Part shown: positions 23,831-34,201 of the stretch, one piece after another
How the letters are laid out: every line of letters begins with the position of its first letter
How positions within the stretch are numbered: the stretch's first letter is position 1
DNA from: Bryoerythrophyllum caledonicum
Lineage: Eukaryota; Streptophyta; Bryopsida; Pottiales; Pottiaceae
Direction: 5' to 3'
NCBI GenBank assembly: GCA_963971425.1
Contig: OZ020519.1
Coordinates: forward strand, 264,028-328,027
DNA length: 64,000 nt
Made by a program: the position numbers and the translations under genes
The notes under the pieces: model-generated
The model's database searches: none
What the model saw: the letters and a program-made list of their open reading frames with translations, nothing else
What the model was told of the DNA's origin: nothing

Positions 23831-25632
23831 GCAATGATGTCGTATTTATCAAAAAGGTCTACAATCTTAGATTGCTCAGATGTAGAGTTGCAGAGTCGTA
23901 GACGTGGACGTGAATTTAGTTCATGTACTTACTGAGTTTGTTATGATTTGTTAATTGGCGTACTTCACATATACTACCGTACGCAATGGAGAGTTTTGAA
24001 CTAGTTGAATTCAAAGTGGAGACTATCAACCTTTTCCAAAAATCCCTTTGGATTTATGTAAGTGATCCCATTTACTGCCCATGTGATGATCTTGTAATAC
24101 ATGGATGATACCCAAGTAATGCCTATGTGATACCCGTTATAAACCTAGGCAATACCCATTTGATACCTATGTGATACCCTGCAGTATACCTTGTGTCCAA
24201 ATTAGTGGATATTTATAAATAATATATTTTGTCGTGTCCAAACAAAAAGTTTAAACCTGATGTACAAGATTTGAATGTGATCATTCTAAATTTAAAGATA
24301 TTAGATGTACGTTATAACCAAAGCACGAGAAGAGAAGAAGGCCTAATAGTCCAAAAAAATTGTTCCACAAGTGACCACGGTTATAGGGTATTTACTTAAT
24401 TTAGCAATTAGAAAAGAAAAATGCTCCAAAATGCTCCAAATTGCCAAAAATTTCACATTTAAAAAAAAATGTGATTTTTTTCCAATTTTCAGAGTTTTGT
24501 ACGCTCGCCGCTCGCCGCTTGCCGCTCACCGCTCACAAGATAGCGTCGCTAGCTCCCAAGATAGTGCCACTCGAAATACAAATGATATGTGTTCTAATTT
24601 ATTCAATTTTTGTAAAAATAATGCGACTTCTTAATCAATACTGAACAATGAACTAATTATATCAATATATGAAAAAATTCCTATGTGAAAAATAATACTA
24701 TCCACTGAGTCTAACGAAGGCTTGTGTATGCTAAATGAAACACAATTTCAAAATAAGTACATTCAATTGTTATTATTTCCAAAAAAAACATGTTCTTACA
24801 TTAAAGAATGAAATCATTTAGTACAAAAATTATATATGAAAGAGCAATATGAAGACGGCCATGGGACACTATTTAAAAAATTTAAACATGCATAACCTTC
24901 AGAACTTAAAAGTGGGTTTACATGTATTCACATGAAAATGGTCACAGAATAAACTGGAAAAGGGGGAAAATAGACTATAGCCATATTTGAATTAATAAAT
25001 TGTCTAAGTGCAATAGTGCAAATCACTTCCCTCCACGTTCATGTATCCCTTGTGTTTATTCTAAATATCAGTAAATTTCAGTAAAGGAATACAGTAGAAA
25101 GTGAATCTTTGTCCGAATAGTTTATTAATATTCACCATTCAACCAGTGAATATTATGTCCACAAAAGGCACTGAAGAAGTACTAAATGCTTCACTAAATG
25201 CACAAAAGTGAAAATTGAAGAGGATAGATATCTAATTACTAAATGTTAAGGTACATGTTGCATGATGAATGATAGACTATGCAACAAACTACCAGGTTGA
25301 GAATTTCAAAGTAGTTTGTTCAACCTAATAAAAATATTATGAAACATTTTAAATAATGTCCAAAAAAATACTTTAAATTAGAATCCTCTTTTTATTGTTA
25401 ACAAAATAAAAGGATTAAATGAAACATTAAACTTACTCAGGCAATGTCCTTAAATTGCATCATAAAGTACGACATAATAATACTCTTTCCTTCCAAAATA
25501 TAATTCAAAACTTTTATTTATTCTTTTATTTATTGTTCAAAAATTACATTTCTAAGTAAAATCAAATCATGTTTTTCTCTTGCATTTAATGAAATCTAAT
25601 TAGACATAAAATTCTTAGTATTCTTCTCAATG
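23831..25632. other. AT-rich spacer with degenerate short repeats
   Basis: No gene. At about 24060-24190 there is a loose tandem of gtgatacccat/taatgccta-type units, akin to the minisatellite at 26850. At about 24505-24540 short gctcgcc/gctcacc units repeat. The rest is AT-rich without visible structure. Confidence 0.45.
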
Positions 25633-25634
25633 TA

Positions 25635-26591
25635 CAGTGGGGTGACGCTTAAAATGGCATTTTTGCATTTTGAAATTTCACTTCTGCCAACTTTGACACC
25701 CTAACGAGGATTGAAAATTTGTTATTTAACCATGAAACTTTTGGCACAAAGTCACCTCTATGTTGATAACATATGTGCCAAATTCTGAGGCCAAAGATAT
25801 ACATAAAAAAAGATACTTAAATCTACCAACATGTATAGTTGTGAGCCATTCCTTAATGCCAACTTTGTCACCCTCCCTAGGGCTGGTTTATTATTTTAAT
25901 TTCCTTAAATTTTTTGCCACAAGATCACCTCTATCTTCAAAATATGTGTACCAAATTTAGAAGCCAGAAGATGAATAAAAAAAAGATATTGAAAATTGTT
26001 TCTCATAGTTACACATAATGGTAGATTTTGAATATTTTTTTTGTATTCATCATTTGGCCTTGAAATTTGGCACACGTGTTAACAACATAGAGATGACCTT
26101 GTGCCAAAAATTTAATGGTAAATTGCAAAAATTCAGCCCTAGAGAGGGTGCCAAAGTTGGCAGTAATGAAATGGTTTTCCGGATTGTTTCTCACAACTAC
26201 ACATGTTCGTAGATTTCATAAATCTTTTTTTCTCTAGATATTTTGGCCTTATAATCTGGTGCACACGTAATTAACATAGAGGTGGTTGCATGCCAATAAT
26301 TTCATGGGCAAAAAAAAAAATTCAATCCTTGAGAGGGTGTCAAAGTTGGTAGATGTGAAACTTTTCTTATAGCTACATATGATGATAGATTTTGAATATC
26401 TTTTTTTGTATTCATCCTGAGCTCTTGAAACTTGGCATACATATTTTCAACATAGTTAAGATAATCTTGTGTCAGAAATTTCATGTAAATTAACAAATTT
26501 TCAGCCCTCAAGATGGTGTCAAAGTTGACAACAATGAAATTACTTTCCCTAGGGAATCTACAAAAACGCCATTTTTAGCGTCACTCCATTG
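25635..26591. mobile_element. TA-flanked foldback element with TIRs and four internal repeat units
   Basis: Ends are cagtggggtgacgcttaaaa (left) and the reverse complement caatggagtgacgctaaaaa (right), each next to a TA dinucleotide (25633-25634 and 26592-26593). TA target sites and CAGT-type ends fit Tc1/mariner/pogo-like transposons. Inside, a unit of about 220 bp containing gccaactttg-acaccct, ttggcacaaagtcacctcta and gccaaa occurs twice in direct orientation (about 25684 and 25855) and twice inverted (about 26070-26170 and 26300-26525), so the whole 957-bp element can fold on itself. Short ORFs in it are repeats of each other in different frames, not genes. The family assignment is inferred from the ends only. 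Confidence 0.75.
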
Positions 26592-26849
26592 TACAATGCC
26601 CAATAAGCACATTCTAAAAAATTACTAGATTGCTCTATCTCTCACCAATAAATTCTAAGAGATTATGGAAAAAAAATCATAACTTTTTATACAATGTCCC
26701 AAAAATGCATTTCAAAATGCACTAAAATACCTCTTTCTCTTTTCAATTGAAGAAACCACCTGGTTTTCTAAAACCGTATGCATCAATTGGTTCCACCCCT
26801 CCCCACTGAATTTTCCATTTTCCAAATCGCAGTGGTAATTCGGACACAA

Positions 26850-27014
26850 TGGATACCACCTTAGCACTACATGGGTATCACCTTGGCACTACATGGATAT
26901 CACCTTGGCACTACATGGGTATCACCTTGGCACTACATGGATATCACCTTGGCACTACATGGGTATCACCTTGGCACTACTTGGTATCACTTTGGCACTA
27001 CATAGGTATCACCT
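26850..27014. repeat. 22-bp minisatellite, about eight copies
   Basis: The unit is gg(g/a)tatcaccttggcactacat. In the middle, units starting ggg and gga alternate strictly, giving a 44-bp higher-order repeat; outer copies are more degenerate. The units are contiguous with no unique spacers. Confidence 0.9.
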
Positions 27015-27069
27015 AGACAAACCGCTTGAATGTTCCAAAACTGATCAACGTGTAGGGTTACAACAACAG

Positions 27070-27275
27070 TCTACATTGTCCGTTGAATATAGTGTAAACT
27101 GGACTATTTGAAATTTCCTACACTAATTGGAAACTTACACGCAATTGTTGACTGACACACACTTGCTTGAGAACAAATACCCAATCAGAACTTGGCATGC
27201 ACATGCTTTCATGGAAATTAGTGTGGGTGACCCACATCAATGAAGAATCCACACTATATTCAGTGGTTAGTCTAA
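27070..27275. mobile_element. Short MITE with gaatatagtgt inverted ends
   Basis: The left part has gtccgttgaatatagtgtaa (27078-27097) and the right part its inverted counterpart, tccacactatattcagtggt (27248-27267). The sequence agtccagttt-type flank with ggactatttgaaatttccta is also present inverted at about 29690, tying it to the larger element at 29195-29745. Exact ends and target duplication are not clear. Confidence 0.55.
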
Positions 27276-27284
27276 TAAATGACC

Positions 27285-27926
27285 TCACATTACAGGACAC
27301 CGAAAAGGGCGGTTCTGCTTCCGCCGATGAGCCGCCCTCGGCGTCGACCTCGAGTTCACCGACGCAGACACAGATGCCGATTCGTGAGCGATGTTTACTG
27401 GTGCGAAGGTGGTCGACACAGCTGGAAAGTTATCACCCGCGAATTTGGAAGACTGGTTGCTCATTCCACGCCCTTCTGATTCTTCTTCTTCTTCTTCTTT
27501 TTCATCTTCGGAATCTACTGAGGATGGGGAATCCGAAGAGATCTCGATCAGCGTCAGACGCTCTCGGAGTACTGTTTCGGGCGTCGAGGCGTAGAAAGGC
27601 CTCAGTCGCTTACTCCGACGTGGTGAGCGAGGCGGGTCGTCTTCGTGGACGCGGGACTCCAGGTCCTCCTCACCTGCAGGGCCATAGTTAGGTCAAACAG
27701 AGGTGGAAACGGGCAATTCATGGGACTGAAGTTCACGGGTCTCACCTGCGGTCGGTTCGTAGGGCGGATCATCGGAAGCGTCGTCTAGATTCATATCTAG
27801 TGCAGCACTGGTTTCGGATCGGGTGCCGGGGTAGCTTGAAGCAGTACTGTTGTTGTTCGGTACTTGATCATCGATATCGGCACTGGAGCCTGCAAAGACG
27901 TTTCCACGCCTTCGACGTAGCGACAT
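27285..27926 (-). CDS. Two-exon gene fragment encoding an acidic serine-rich protein
   Basis: Exon 27926-27746 and exon 27673-27285 are separated by a short intron with good GT/AG borders (gtgagacccg and ccctgcag) and matching phases, giving 189 residues. The product begins MSLRRRRGNVFAGSSADIDD, has a proline/basic cluster DDPPRSPRRSKRLRPF and an acidic Ser/Glu run, EISSDSPSSVDSEDEKEEEE. No domain is recognised. The reading frame ends inside the right arm of the MITE at 27070-27275, or could splice at gtaatg just before it, so the gene appears truncated or interrupted there. It may be an exon set of a transposon or a dead gene. The GC content is far above its surroundings. Confidence 0.4.
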
Positions 27927-29052
27927 GACAAATCCTTCCGATTTGATTGATCAAGTTGCAGCGTCACCTCCCTCGATCGCCTGGAAAACGGTCACACCAA
28001 TATATCATGTCAATATACAAGCACATTGTGCCTTCAGAGAGTCTCCAAAAGATCTACCGATGTCGAACCATGCTCATGATCCAGGATCGATCTTATCAAG
28101 AAGCTGCTAAACTTACAGCGTGCGGCTTCTAGCTTTAAGACCCGTTCTACCTCATGTACGTAGGTTCAGGCGTCTAACACAAGAAAGAACCAGTCCGCAA
28201 CAACTATACATGTGGCTTCCGAAGAAGCAACCACCCATACTGTGATCCGTCAAACACATACCAGAGTTACCTGCTTGCCAGGCATGAACTTCCCAAAACG
28301 CGTCGCTCTCTCCTTCGACTGAGTGCCTCTCAAAGCGGTGGTAATAATCTGAATGGAGGAAGCATAAGTGGAGGAGCGTCCATAGCCTGCAAAGCTAGGC
28401 ACCCCTCCCAAGTTAACAACGTTGCTCTCTCAGTATAACCCAAATACTTCCAAGGGTAATATACCAGTATCACCCGAGTATCACATCGATATCAGCTCAT
28501 TGGGCTGAATGATATCATGCATACCGTAAATATATTTCACTTTTGTTACGGTGAGCTGGAAGACACGCTTCTGTCTGGCCTACTCCCACATGCAACGTCG
28601 CTCTCGCAACCAAATGTCTTGACCCGCTCCAACCTGCAGACGTCTGAGCATCTGATACGGATCCTGAGGGCACCTCTTGTGTAGATTGAGACCGATCAAC
28701 CAACGGCTACCAAGCGCATCCCCAAGTTGATCAGATTCAACATGTCTGCGCCCACAGTTGATCGAGAGTACACTATATCATTAGAAGTGGACACTTCAGT
28801 TGATTATAACTGCTTGCACTATGCTCAACCCGGGTCGCAGCAGATGTTGATTCCACAAGATGTTATCTGATCCCATGCAGCAGCAGACGTGCAAGATGCG
28901 GCCCTAGACTTCGATCAGGAGTGCTAGCATGTGCATCATTTTATAGCGATCACCACTTTTTTTGTAGCATTCGACAAAAATGTGAGATGGACAGACAGCC
29001 CATGAGTTCATCGCAATGTTCTTAGAATATTCGTCAATTTCTAATTATTTTC
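27927..29052. other. Spacer without recognised genes
   Basis: Moderate GC, no domain-bearing ORF. At about 28440-28530 there is a short run of gtatcaccc/gatatca-type units reminiscent of the minisatellite at 26850. It may contain the 5' side of the fragment at 27285-27926. Confidence 0.4.
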
Positions 29053-29195
29053 TATGGAACTGCCTGAAAGAAGAAGAACTCCGGTACTTTTGGGGCCGGA
29101 ATGAATGCAGTGTCTGCTCGTTTCACCACTAAATCCATGTCCACTGAACATAGGTTTAGTAGTATGGAACTACTGGACCCCCCTCTTGAGGTGGT
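29053..29195 (-). repeat. Dispersed repeat, copy 1
   Basis: Read on the minus strand it contains ttccatactactaaacctat, then gatttagtggtgaaacgagc and accggagttcttcttctttc. The same order of blocks, on the plus strand and roughly three quarters identical, is found at 45895-46062 inside a DCL4 intron. The two are therefore copies of one family. Confidence 0.7.
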
Positions 29196-29745
29196 CACTG
29201 TATAACTACACCGTTCATTGAATATAGTGTGGAGGTATAGGTAATGTGGATGAAAATTGAGGTGGACCACATCAATTTTGGTAATTATATAATATTAATA
29301 TGATATTATTATATATGTTATTATTGTATATAGTATTAATATTATAATATTATGTTATTATGTTATTATTATAATATTATGTTATATTCTTATGTTAATA
29401 TTATATTAGGTTATATTACATTATAATATTATGTTAATATTCTTATGTTATAAAATATTGTTATTATGTTTTATTATTTTATTATGTTATTATATTATTA
29501 TATTATTATAATATGTTATTATATTCTAATTTTGGTTTTGAGTACAACTTGTAAAAACTCATCCACATCAACTCCCGTGTCTTTTATTTTGAAACAAGCC
29601 ACACTATTTCTAATGGACATGATTTGATGTGGATGGAAAATTCAAGTGGACCACTTTAATTTGCGTTTAATGAAATTACTGTAGGAAATTTCAAATAGTC
29701 TAGTCTACACTATATTTAGGGAACGGTGTAGTAGTAACCATGAAC
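29195..29745. mobile_element. MITE-like element with AT-rich core
   Basis: Inverted ends: tggtcactgtataactacac with cattgaatatagtgt on the left; reverse complement tggttactactacaccgttc with aaatatagtgtaga on the right. Just inside both ends lies a direct motif, atgtggatg(g)aaaattgaggtggaccac. The core (about 29285-29530) is an AT microsatellite of tattat/attatat units. It shares its end motif with the element at 27070-27275. Confidence 0.65.
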
Positions 29746-30915
29746 TAGGAACCAAGGACTAATCAAAGCCACATGGCTCAATTCCAAGTGATGATATGTA
29801 TAGGTTTGTATGTACGTTCTCAGCTGTATTTTGGGGTATAATTCTGGGAGAGGTTGAATATTTTCAAGTTTTCATTTGTGTAGAAGTATGGACATGGCAT
29901 GTTGGATAGCAATGTTGTTTATTTTTTTGAATGTCTTTTTAATTGGATTAACCCCTAAAGGACTCGGCCTTGTGATTCATCAAAACCACTCCAAAACTTC
30001 CACTTTAAGATGAGACATTATTAGACTTATTCAAACAAAGTTTTACTAAGTTTAATCGTTGAATCTTCAAGATAACAACTACAAGAAGACACCCTAAAAG
30101 TTTTGTAAACTTTGACCGTACAGATTGAAAGGTATATGTATTTAAAGAGTGCCAAATTGTTTTTCTCTATTGTGCCAGCACAAGTACAACGTGCTTTGAC
30201 TCAAGATAATGGCATAGTTTTCTATTACATATTGCATAAACTCAATGGATCTATATTCTACCCAGTGTTAAGTCATCGCACGCCAAAAATCTGAAGTAAT
30301 GGAGGTATTTACAATAAGAAAAATGGACCTGCAATGACTGGAGGTAAAGATAGTGGCCCTTTTTTCAGGAAAGCATTTTTTTAAAAATACGGAAATAATT
30401 TTTGGATCTAAAATCCTAGCGGTGAATAGGTTTATTGTGGCTTTTCTAACAATAGAAAAAATCTTAATTTCTATGCATTTTTAAGAGAAAACAATGAAGG
30501 TTACCAAGTACTTTCCTTCACTACTACGTGCCTCAAAGAAGTGCAATTGCCAACTCTACAGTTGCTTTAGCTCCAGCAATGATGACATTAAGGGGGTCAA
30601 CTTTCCATTCGAGGGCTCCAATGTCATTAATTAGTGGCTTGTATTTATTAATTTTGTTTTCAATTGCCTCCAGGTAAAATCTATCATTATAATATTTGAA
30701 TTCGATAAATTGGATTGCAAGGTTTGTATTTATTTGGTCCAATGGGGTCTTTATGTGGTAGTCCTATGACGCATAGTATGTCTGGTTAAAAATGCCTACA
30801 TATATGCTCGAATATACACGAACATGCTCAAATATTTACAACCTCGATACGCATGGGGCTTATTGAACATTGGACATTACCTTCAGTTTATGCTTTTGAC
30901 TAGGATGTTAACATC
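29746..30915. other. AT-rich spacer
   Basis: No gene, RNA gene or bounded repeat recognised. A 69-codon minus-strand frame at 30533-30742 has no similarity I know. Confidence 0.4.
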
Positions 30916-30918
30916 ACT

Positions 30919-31527
30919 ACACTAAAGATCGCATTTAGTGTATGGACACAAATAGTGTACTTACCCTACTACATTATTTGTGAATAAGTTCACAGTTAGT
31001 GTTAGGCGCCAATGTCATTAATGATACCCCCAATTAATCACATTCCCTTGACTTCTTCACATTTCCTCCCGGCCGTCATGGAATTATTCTCCTTGTTGAC
31101 TTCTTCTCATTCCCAACTCTATTTACACTCCCAACATTACTCTTGCATTCATTTTCCCGCAGCTTTTCTTCTACTTAACGAGAAATTTTGAATGGCCATT
31201 TCTTACCCATAATTTGTCCAAATTGGGCATATGAGGTGTTTTTTGGCATCTAAATTTTCTGTAGATGTCAGAAAACATCTCATATGCCCAATTCGGACAG
31301 TTTTTGAGTGAATTTTGCTCTTCCAAAGATTGTTGATTTTCATACATGGCGGACAACTGTTCACACACTAAATGTGCACAAGTAGTTCCCAATCTTTTTT
31401 GAAATTCACATATAGTGTAGTGTTTCACATTTAGTGTATTTTTATGACACTGCACTAATTGCTATTTGTACATTTAGTGTATGGATTAGTATTTAGTGTG
31501 CAATACACTAAATGCAATGTTTAGTGT
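30919..31527. mobile_element. TIR element with ACACTAAA ends and central hairpin
   Basis: The left end acactaaagatcgcatttag is matched by the right end read in reverse, acactaaacattgcatttag. Both sides are flanked by ACT (30916-30918 and 31528-31530), a candidate 3-bp target duplication. CACTA-type ends and a 3-bp duplication suggest a non-autonomous CACTA or similar element. The motif cactaaatg recurs many times near both ends. The centre is a long hairpin (31215-31299). Confidence 0.7.
31215..31299 (+). other. 38-bp hairpin resembling a small-RNA precursor
   Basis: Arms 31215-31252 and 31262-31299 pair over 38 bp with a 9-nt loop (aattttctg). As plus-strand RNA there is one A-C mismatch and three G-U wobbles; on the minus strand the three wobbles become mismatches. 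The arms contain attgggcatatgag and ctcatatgcccaatt. It sits at the centre of the TIR element at 30919-31527, so it may simply be the fold of that element. Expression is unknown. Confidence 0.7.
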
Positions 31528-31536
31528 ACTAAAATT

Positions 31537-31660
31537 AAGGGGTCTATGCAACGTCATAAGCAGACCCCTAGTGTTGCTAAAGTTTCTTTTATTAAAAAAT
31601 TTTACATTTAGCAACACCAAGGGGTTGGATTATGACATTGCTTAGAATCTTAGACCCCTC
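31537..31660. mobile_element. 124-bp foldback MITE
   Basis: The left arm aaggggtctatgcaacgtca and following agtgttgctaaa pair with the right arm tttagcaacacc and cttagaatcttagacccctc. AATT flanks both sides (31533-31536 and 31661-31664), a possible target duplication. It lies only 10 bp from the end of the TIR element at 30919-31527. Confidence 0.7.
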
Positions 31661-31664
31661 AATT

Positions 31665-33539
31665 CCAGTAGTAGTTGTCACACAAATCATCATTTAGCTC
31701 CTTAAAGACCAATAATCTCAAGGTGGGCTTTTGCAAATGTTGGGCATGTTTTCATGGTTGCAATTAATATTTTCAATGCTTAAAAACAATATAAAGATGC
31801 AAGAAGACAAGAGCTACATGGAAATATAATTTTATCCTCATTGGACCTTCGGAAAAAATTTGCCGTCTTAAAGAAACTCCGAGGGTTGGCATGTCGGGCA
31901 TCTTCGAATATTTTTGCTACGACCCTTCATTAATTGTGAGATTTTTAAGACAAGTGATTAATAATATTTAAAAAAATTGTAATAAAAAAACCTTCCATAT
32001 TGTAAAACTATAACTCCAAGAAAATGTCAAAGTTTTTCCACCATTTTCAACATTGAGGTGAAAGAAGATATTTTATTTCCTCCTAAAGATTAGAAATTTC
32101 AATGTATTTATCATTTGATTCTTTGCTTCAAGAAGTAGCATGAACCTTTGATTTTCAATTTACACAAGAATGAATTTATTAAAAGTTAAAACATTGTGGT
32201 TTGGTGAATTTTGAACCTCTCTTCATTGCTTTATTTTTAAAAAAATGGTTTACTTCTCAATACCCCTAAAGATTGGTGTACAAAAAGCTAACATCACAAA
32301 AATCATAATGGAATAAAACTTAAATTTTTGTAATTTAAACGTTTAACTATAAGTGAAGTCAAAGTCTCTTATTTCTTCAAATTGAGGGAAGAAGAAAAGC
32401 TTTCTCTTCACCTTAACTCTTATACGTCAATCAAAAATTTATGTACATTTTACTAAATAGAATATAGAAAATGTATTGAAGTTCAATAAGACTTAGTACA
32501 CCTTTGGATTGGAGATTCTTCAACTAACATCTTTCATTTGGAGGTCATTTCAATATCTAAACCTTATTATATTCAAATACGACACCTTAGACCTAGAATA
32601 TAGTGGCACCTTTTAAATTTTAAGTTGTAAAGACTGTAATCATTCAATTTGTGCAATGAATGAAACTCTATGAGCTTGTGGATATACAAATATAGATTGA
32701 GATATTATGATTGGAGATGGAAATAATGTCTTTGTTTTTCCTTTTCACTCTTAGCACTACAAAGAGCAACTTTGAATTGTTTTTATGAGAAATAGTCAAG
32801 GACAACTAGGAGTTAATTATTCTACCTCCACTGTCTCCATAAAGTAGAGCATCCTTGACATCTCCCACAAGATTTACTTCCTTGATGGACGAGGTGGTAC
32901 GAGAACGACGTACTTGGAGAATCTCATCGTGAAGACGGTGTGTGTGTAAAATCATATTGCATCGACAATTGTTTCATCCGGAATTGCCGTGCTATTGTTT
33001 CATCCGGAATTGCCGTACTAGTAGTTGAAAAAAACACTTCAATAAAATGCTACTATATGGATATGTTGGGATTACTCTATTTCTCTAGCATCCACATGTC
33101 ATTTGTGAGATATGAACACTAAAATTTAAAGCGTCCATCTTATCTATTTATAGCATATATATATATTCTATAAATAGATATAGATATAAGGTAAGCCTCC
33201 TCATAACCAACAAAAATCCATAGTCAACACCTATAAAATTGGGGTATATCCAATCCTCTTCCATCCCATTACATGGGTGCGTTGAGTTCCAAATGGAGGT
33301 TTGCTATTAGTCAAGACCCTTACTTTTGGTCGTTGGTTATGGGGGGTACCTACTGCTGGCCACCCACTAAACATGGCTGTACACTTTGAAAATTCATAAC
33401 TAATTCAGTTTTCATCAAAAAAATATGAAATCACTTGGGTTGAAACTGTAATTCTATTGGCTATCACTGAAAAATAGTAGTATAATTATCTCCTCTCTCC
33501 ATATATGCACATTCCTTAACTTGTCGGTTTCAGGGGGGC
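31665..33539. other. AT-rich spacer with a short tandem duplication
   Basis: No gene recognised. A 23-bp word beginning attgtttcatccggaattgc occurs at 32968-32990 and again at 32994-33016, a 26-bp tandem duplication. A palindromic tatatagat-type AT tract lies at 33145-33190. Confidence 0.5.
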
Positions 33540-34201
33540 TTACCTTAGATTTGTAGGATTAGAAGAAGAACAAAGTCTTGAGGTGTCCAAAAATGAAAAA
33601 GTTTTTTCATAAAACGTTGGTTGGTGGGGAAGGCGTCGGGGGACGTTGGGAAAGCGAAATGGCCACCGGTCGCGCATCCGGAGGCGGTGATAATATCGAG
33701 GGGGAGCGGAGGGCGGAGCGCGGAGGAACCAATGGCGACCCAGGCCAGGCACAGCCACGCACCCAACGCGAGGACGATGAGAAACCCACGCCACCAGAAA
33801 CACCCAGCTGCCCAGCCAATGCGCAACGCCGCGCCCATCATCCGTCAAGCCCGTGTCGGAATCGACCGGCGCCGCCCACCCTGTGCACAACATTGCACTT
33901 TCAGTCCAGACCGCCGGAACTGTTGTCGTTGTGGTGGTCGTTCCCACTGAATCCGCCTCTGGGGCCTTGGGACGAGCCGGCAGTGAGTGGTGCGACACTG
34001 GCGCGGTGGAGTCCTCGATCCAGGCACCATCGCCAACCACCACCTTCACCACCCACCTTCGTCGCAGCCTCAAGGCACCGCCTTTGAATTCGCATCCTGT
34101 ATTTCCTTTGAGGTAAGGTAGCTGATGAGGTTTCTCGTCCTCTCGTCACATCCTCTCGCCTGACTGCCTGCTTGCGTTTCACCCGTCACGGGCGCGCCGC
34201 C
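33540..34201. promoter_or_regulatory. GC-rich leader upstream of the ABHD11-like gene
   Basis: GC content rises sharply compared with the AT-rich repeats to the left. Long open frames exist on both strands (for example 33540-34073) but show no domain, and they overlap each other, as expected of GC-rich non-coding DNA. Most likely promoter and 5' UTR of the gene starting at 34202. Confidence 0.4.

Noticed and set aside
25760-26511. ORFs of 60-70 codons in the foldback element
   Set aside because: They are translations of the same repeat unit in different orientations and carry no domain.
26850-27014. Regular short repeats as a possible CRISPR array
   Set aside because: Units are contiguous with no unique spacers, in a plant nuclear genome; it is a minisatellite.
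30533-30742. 69-codon minus-strand ORF
   Set aside because: Plausible amino-acid composition but no recognised similarity, no neighbouring exons and AT-rich surroundings.
33540-34087. 169-177-codon ORFs on both strands before the ABHD11-like gene
   Set aside because: Mutually overlapping, Pro/Arg/Ala-rich, no domain; better explained as GC-rich promoter and 5' UTR.
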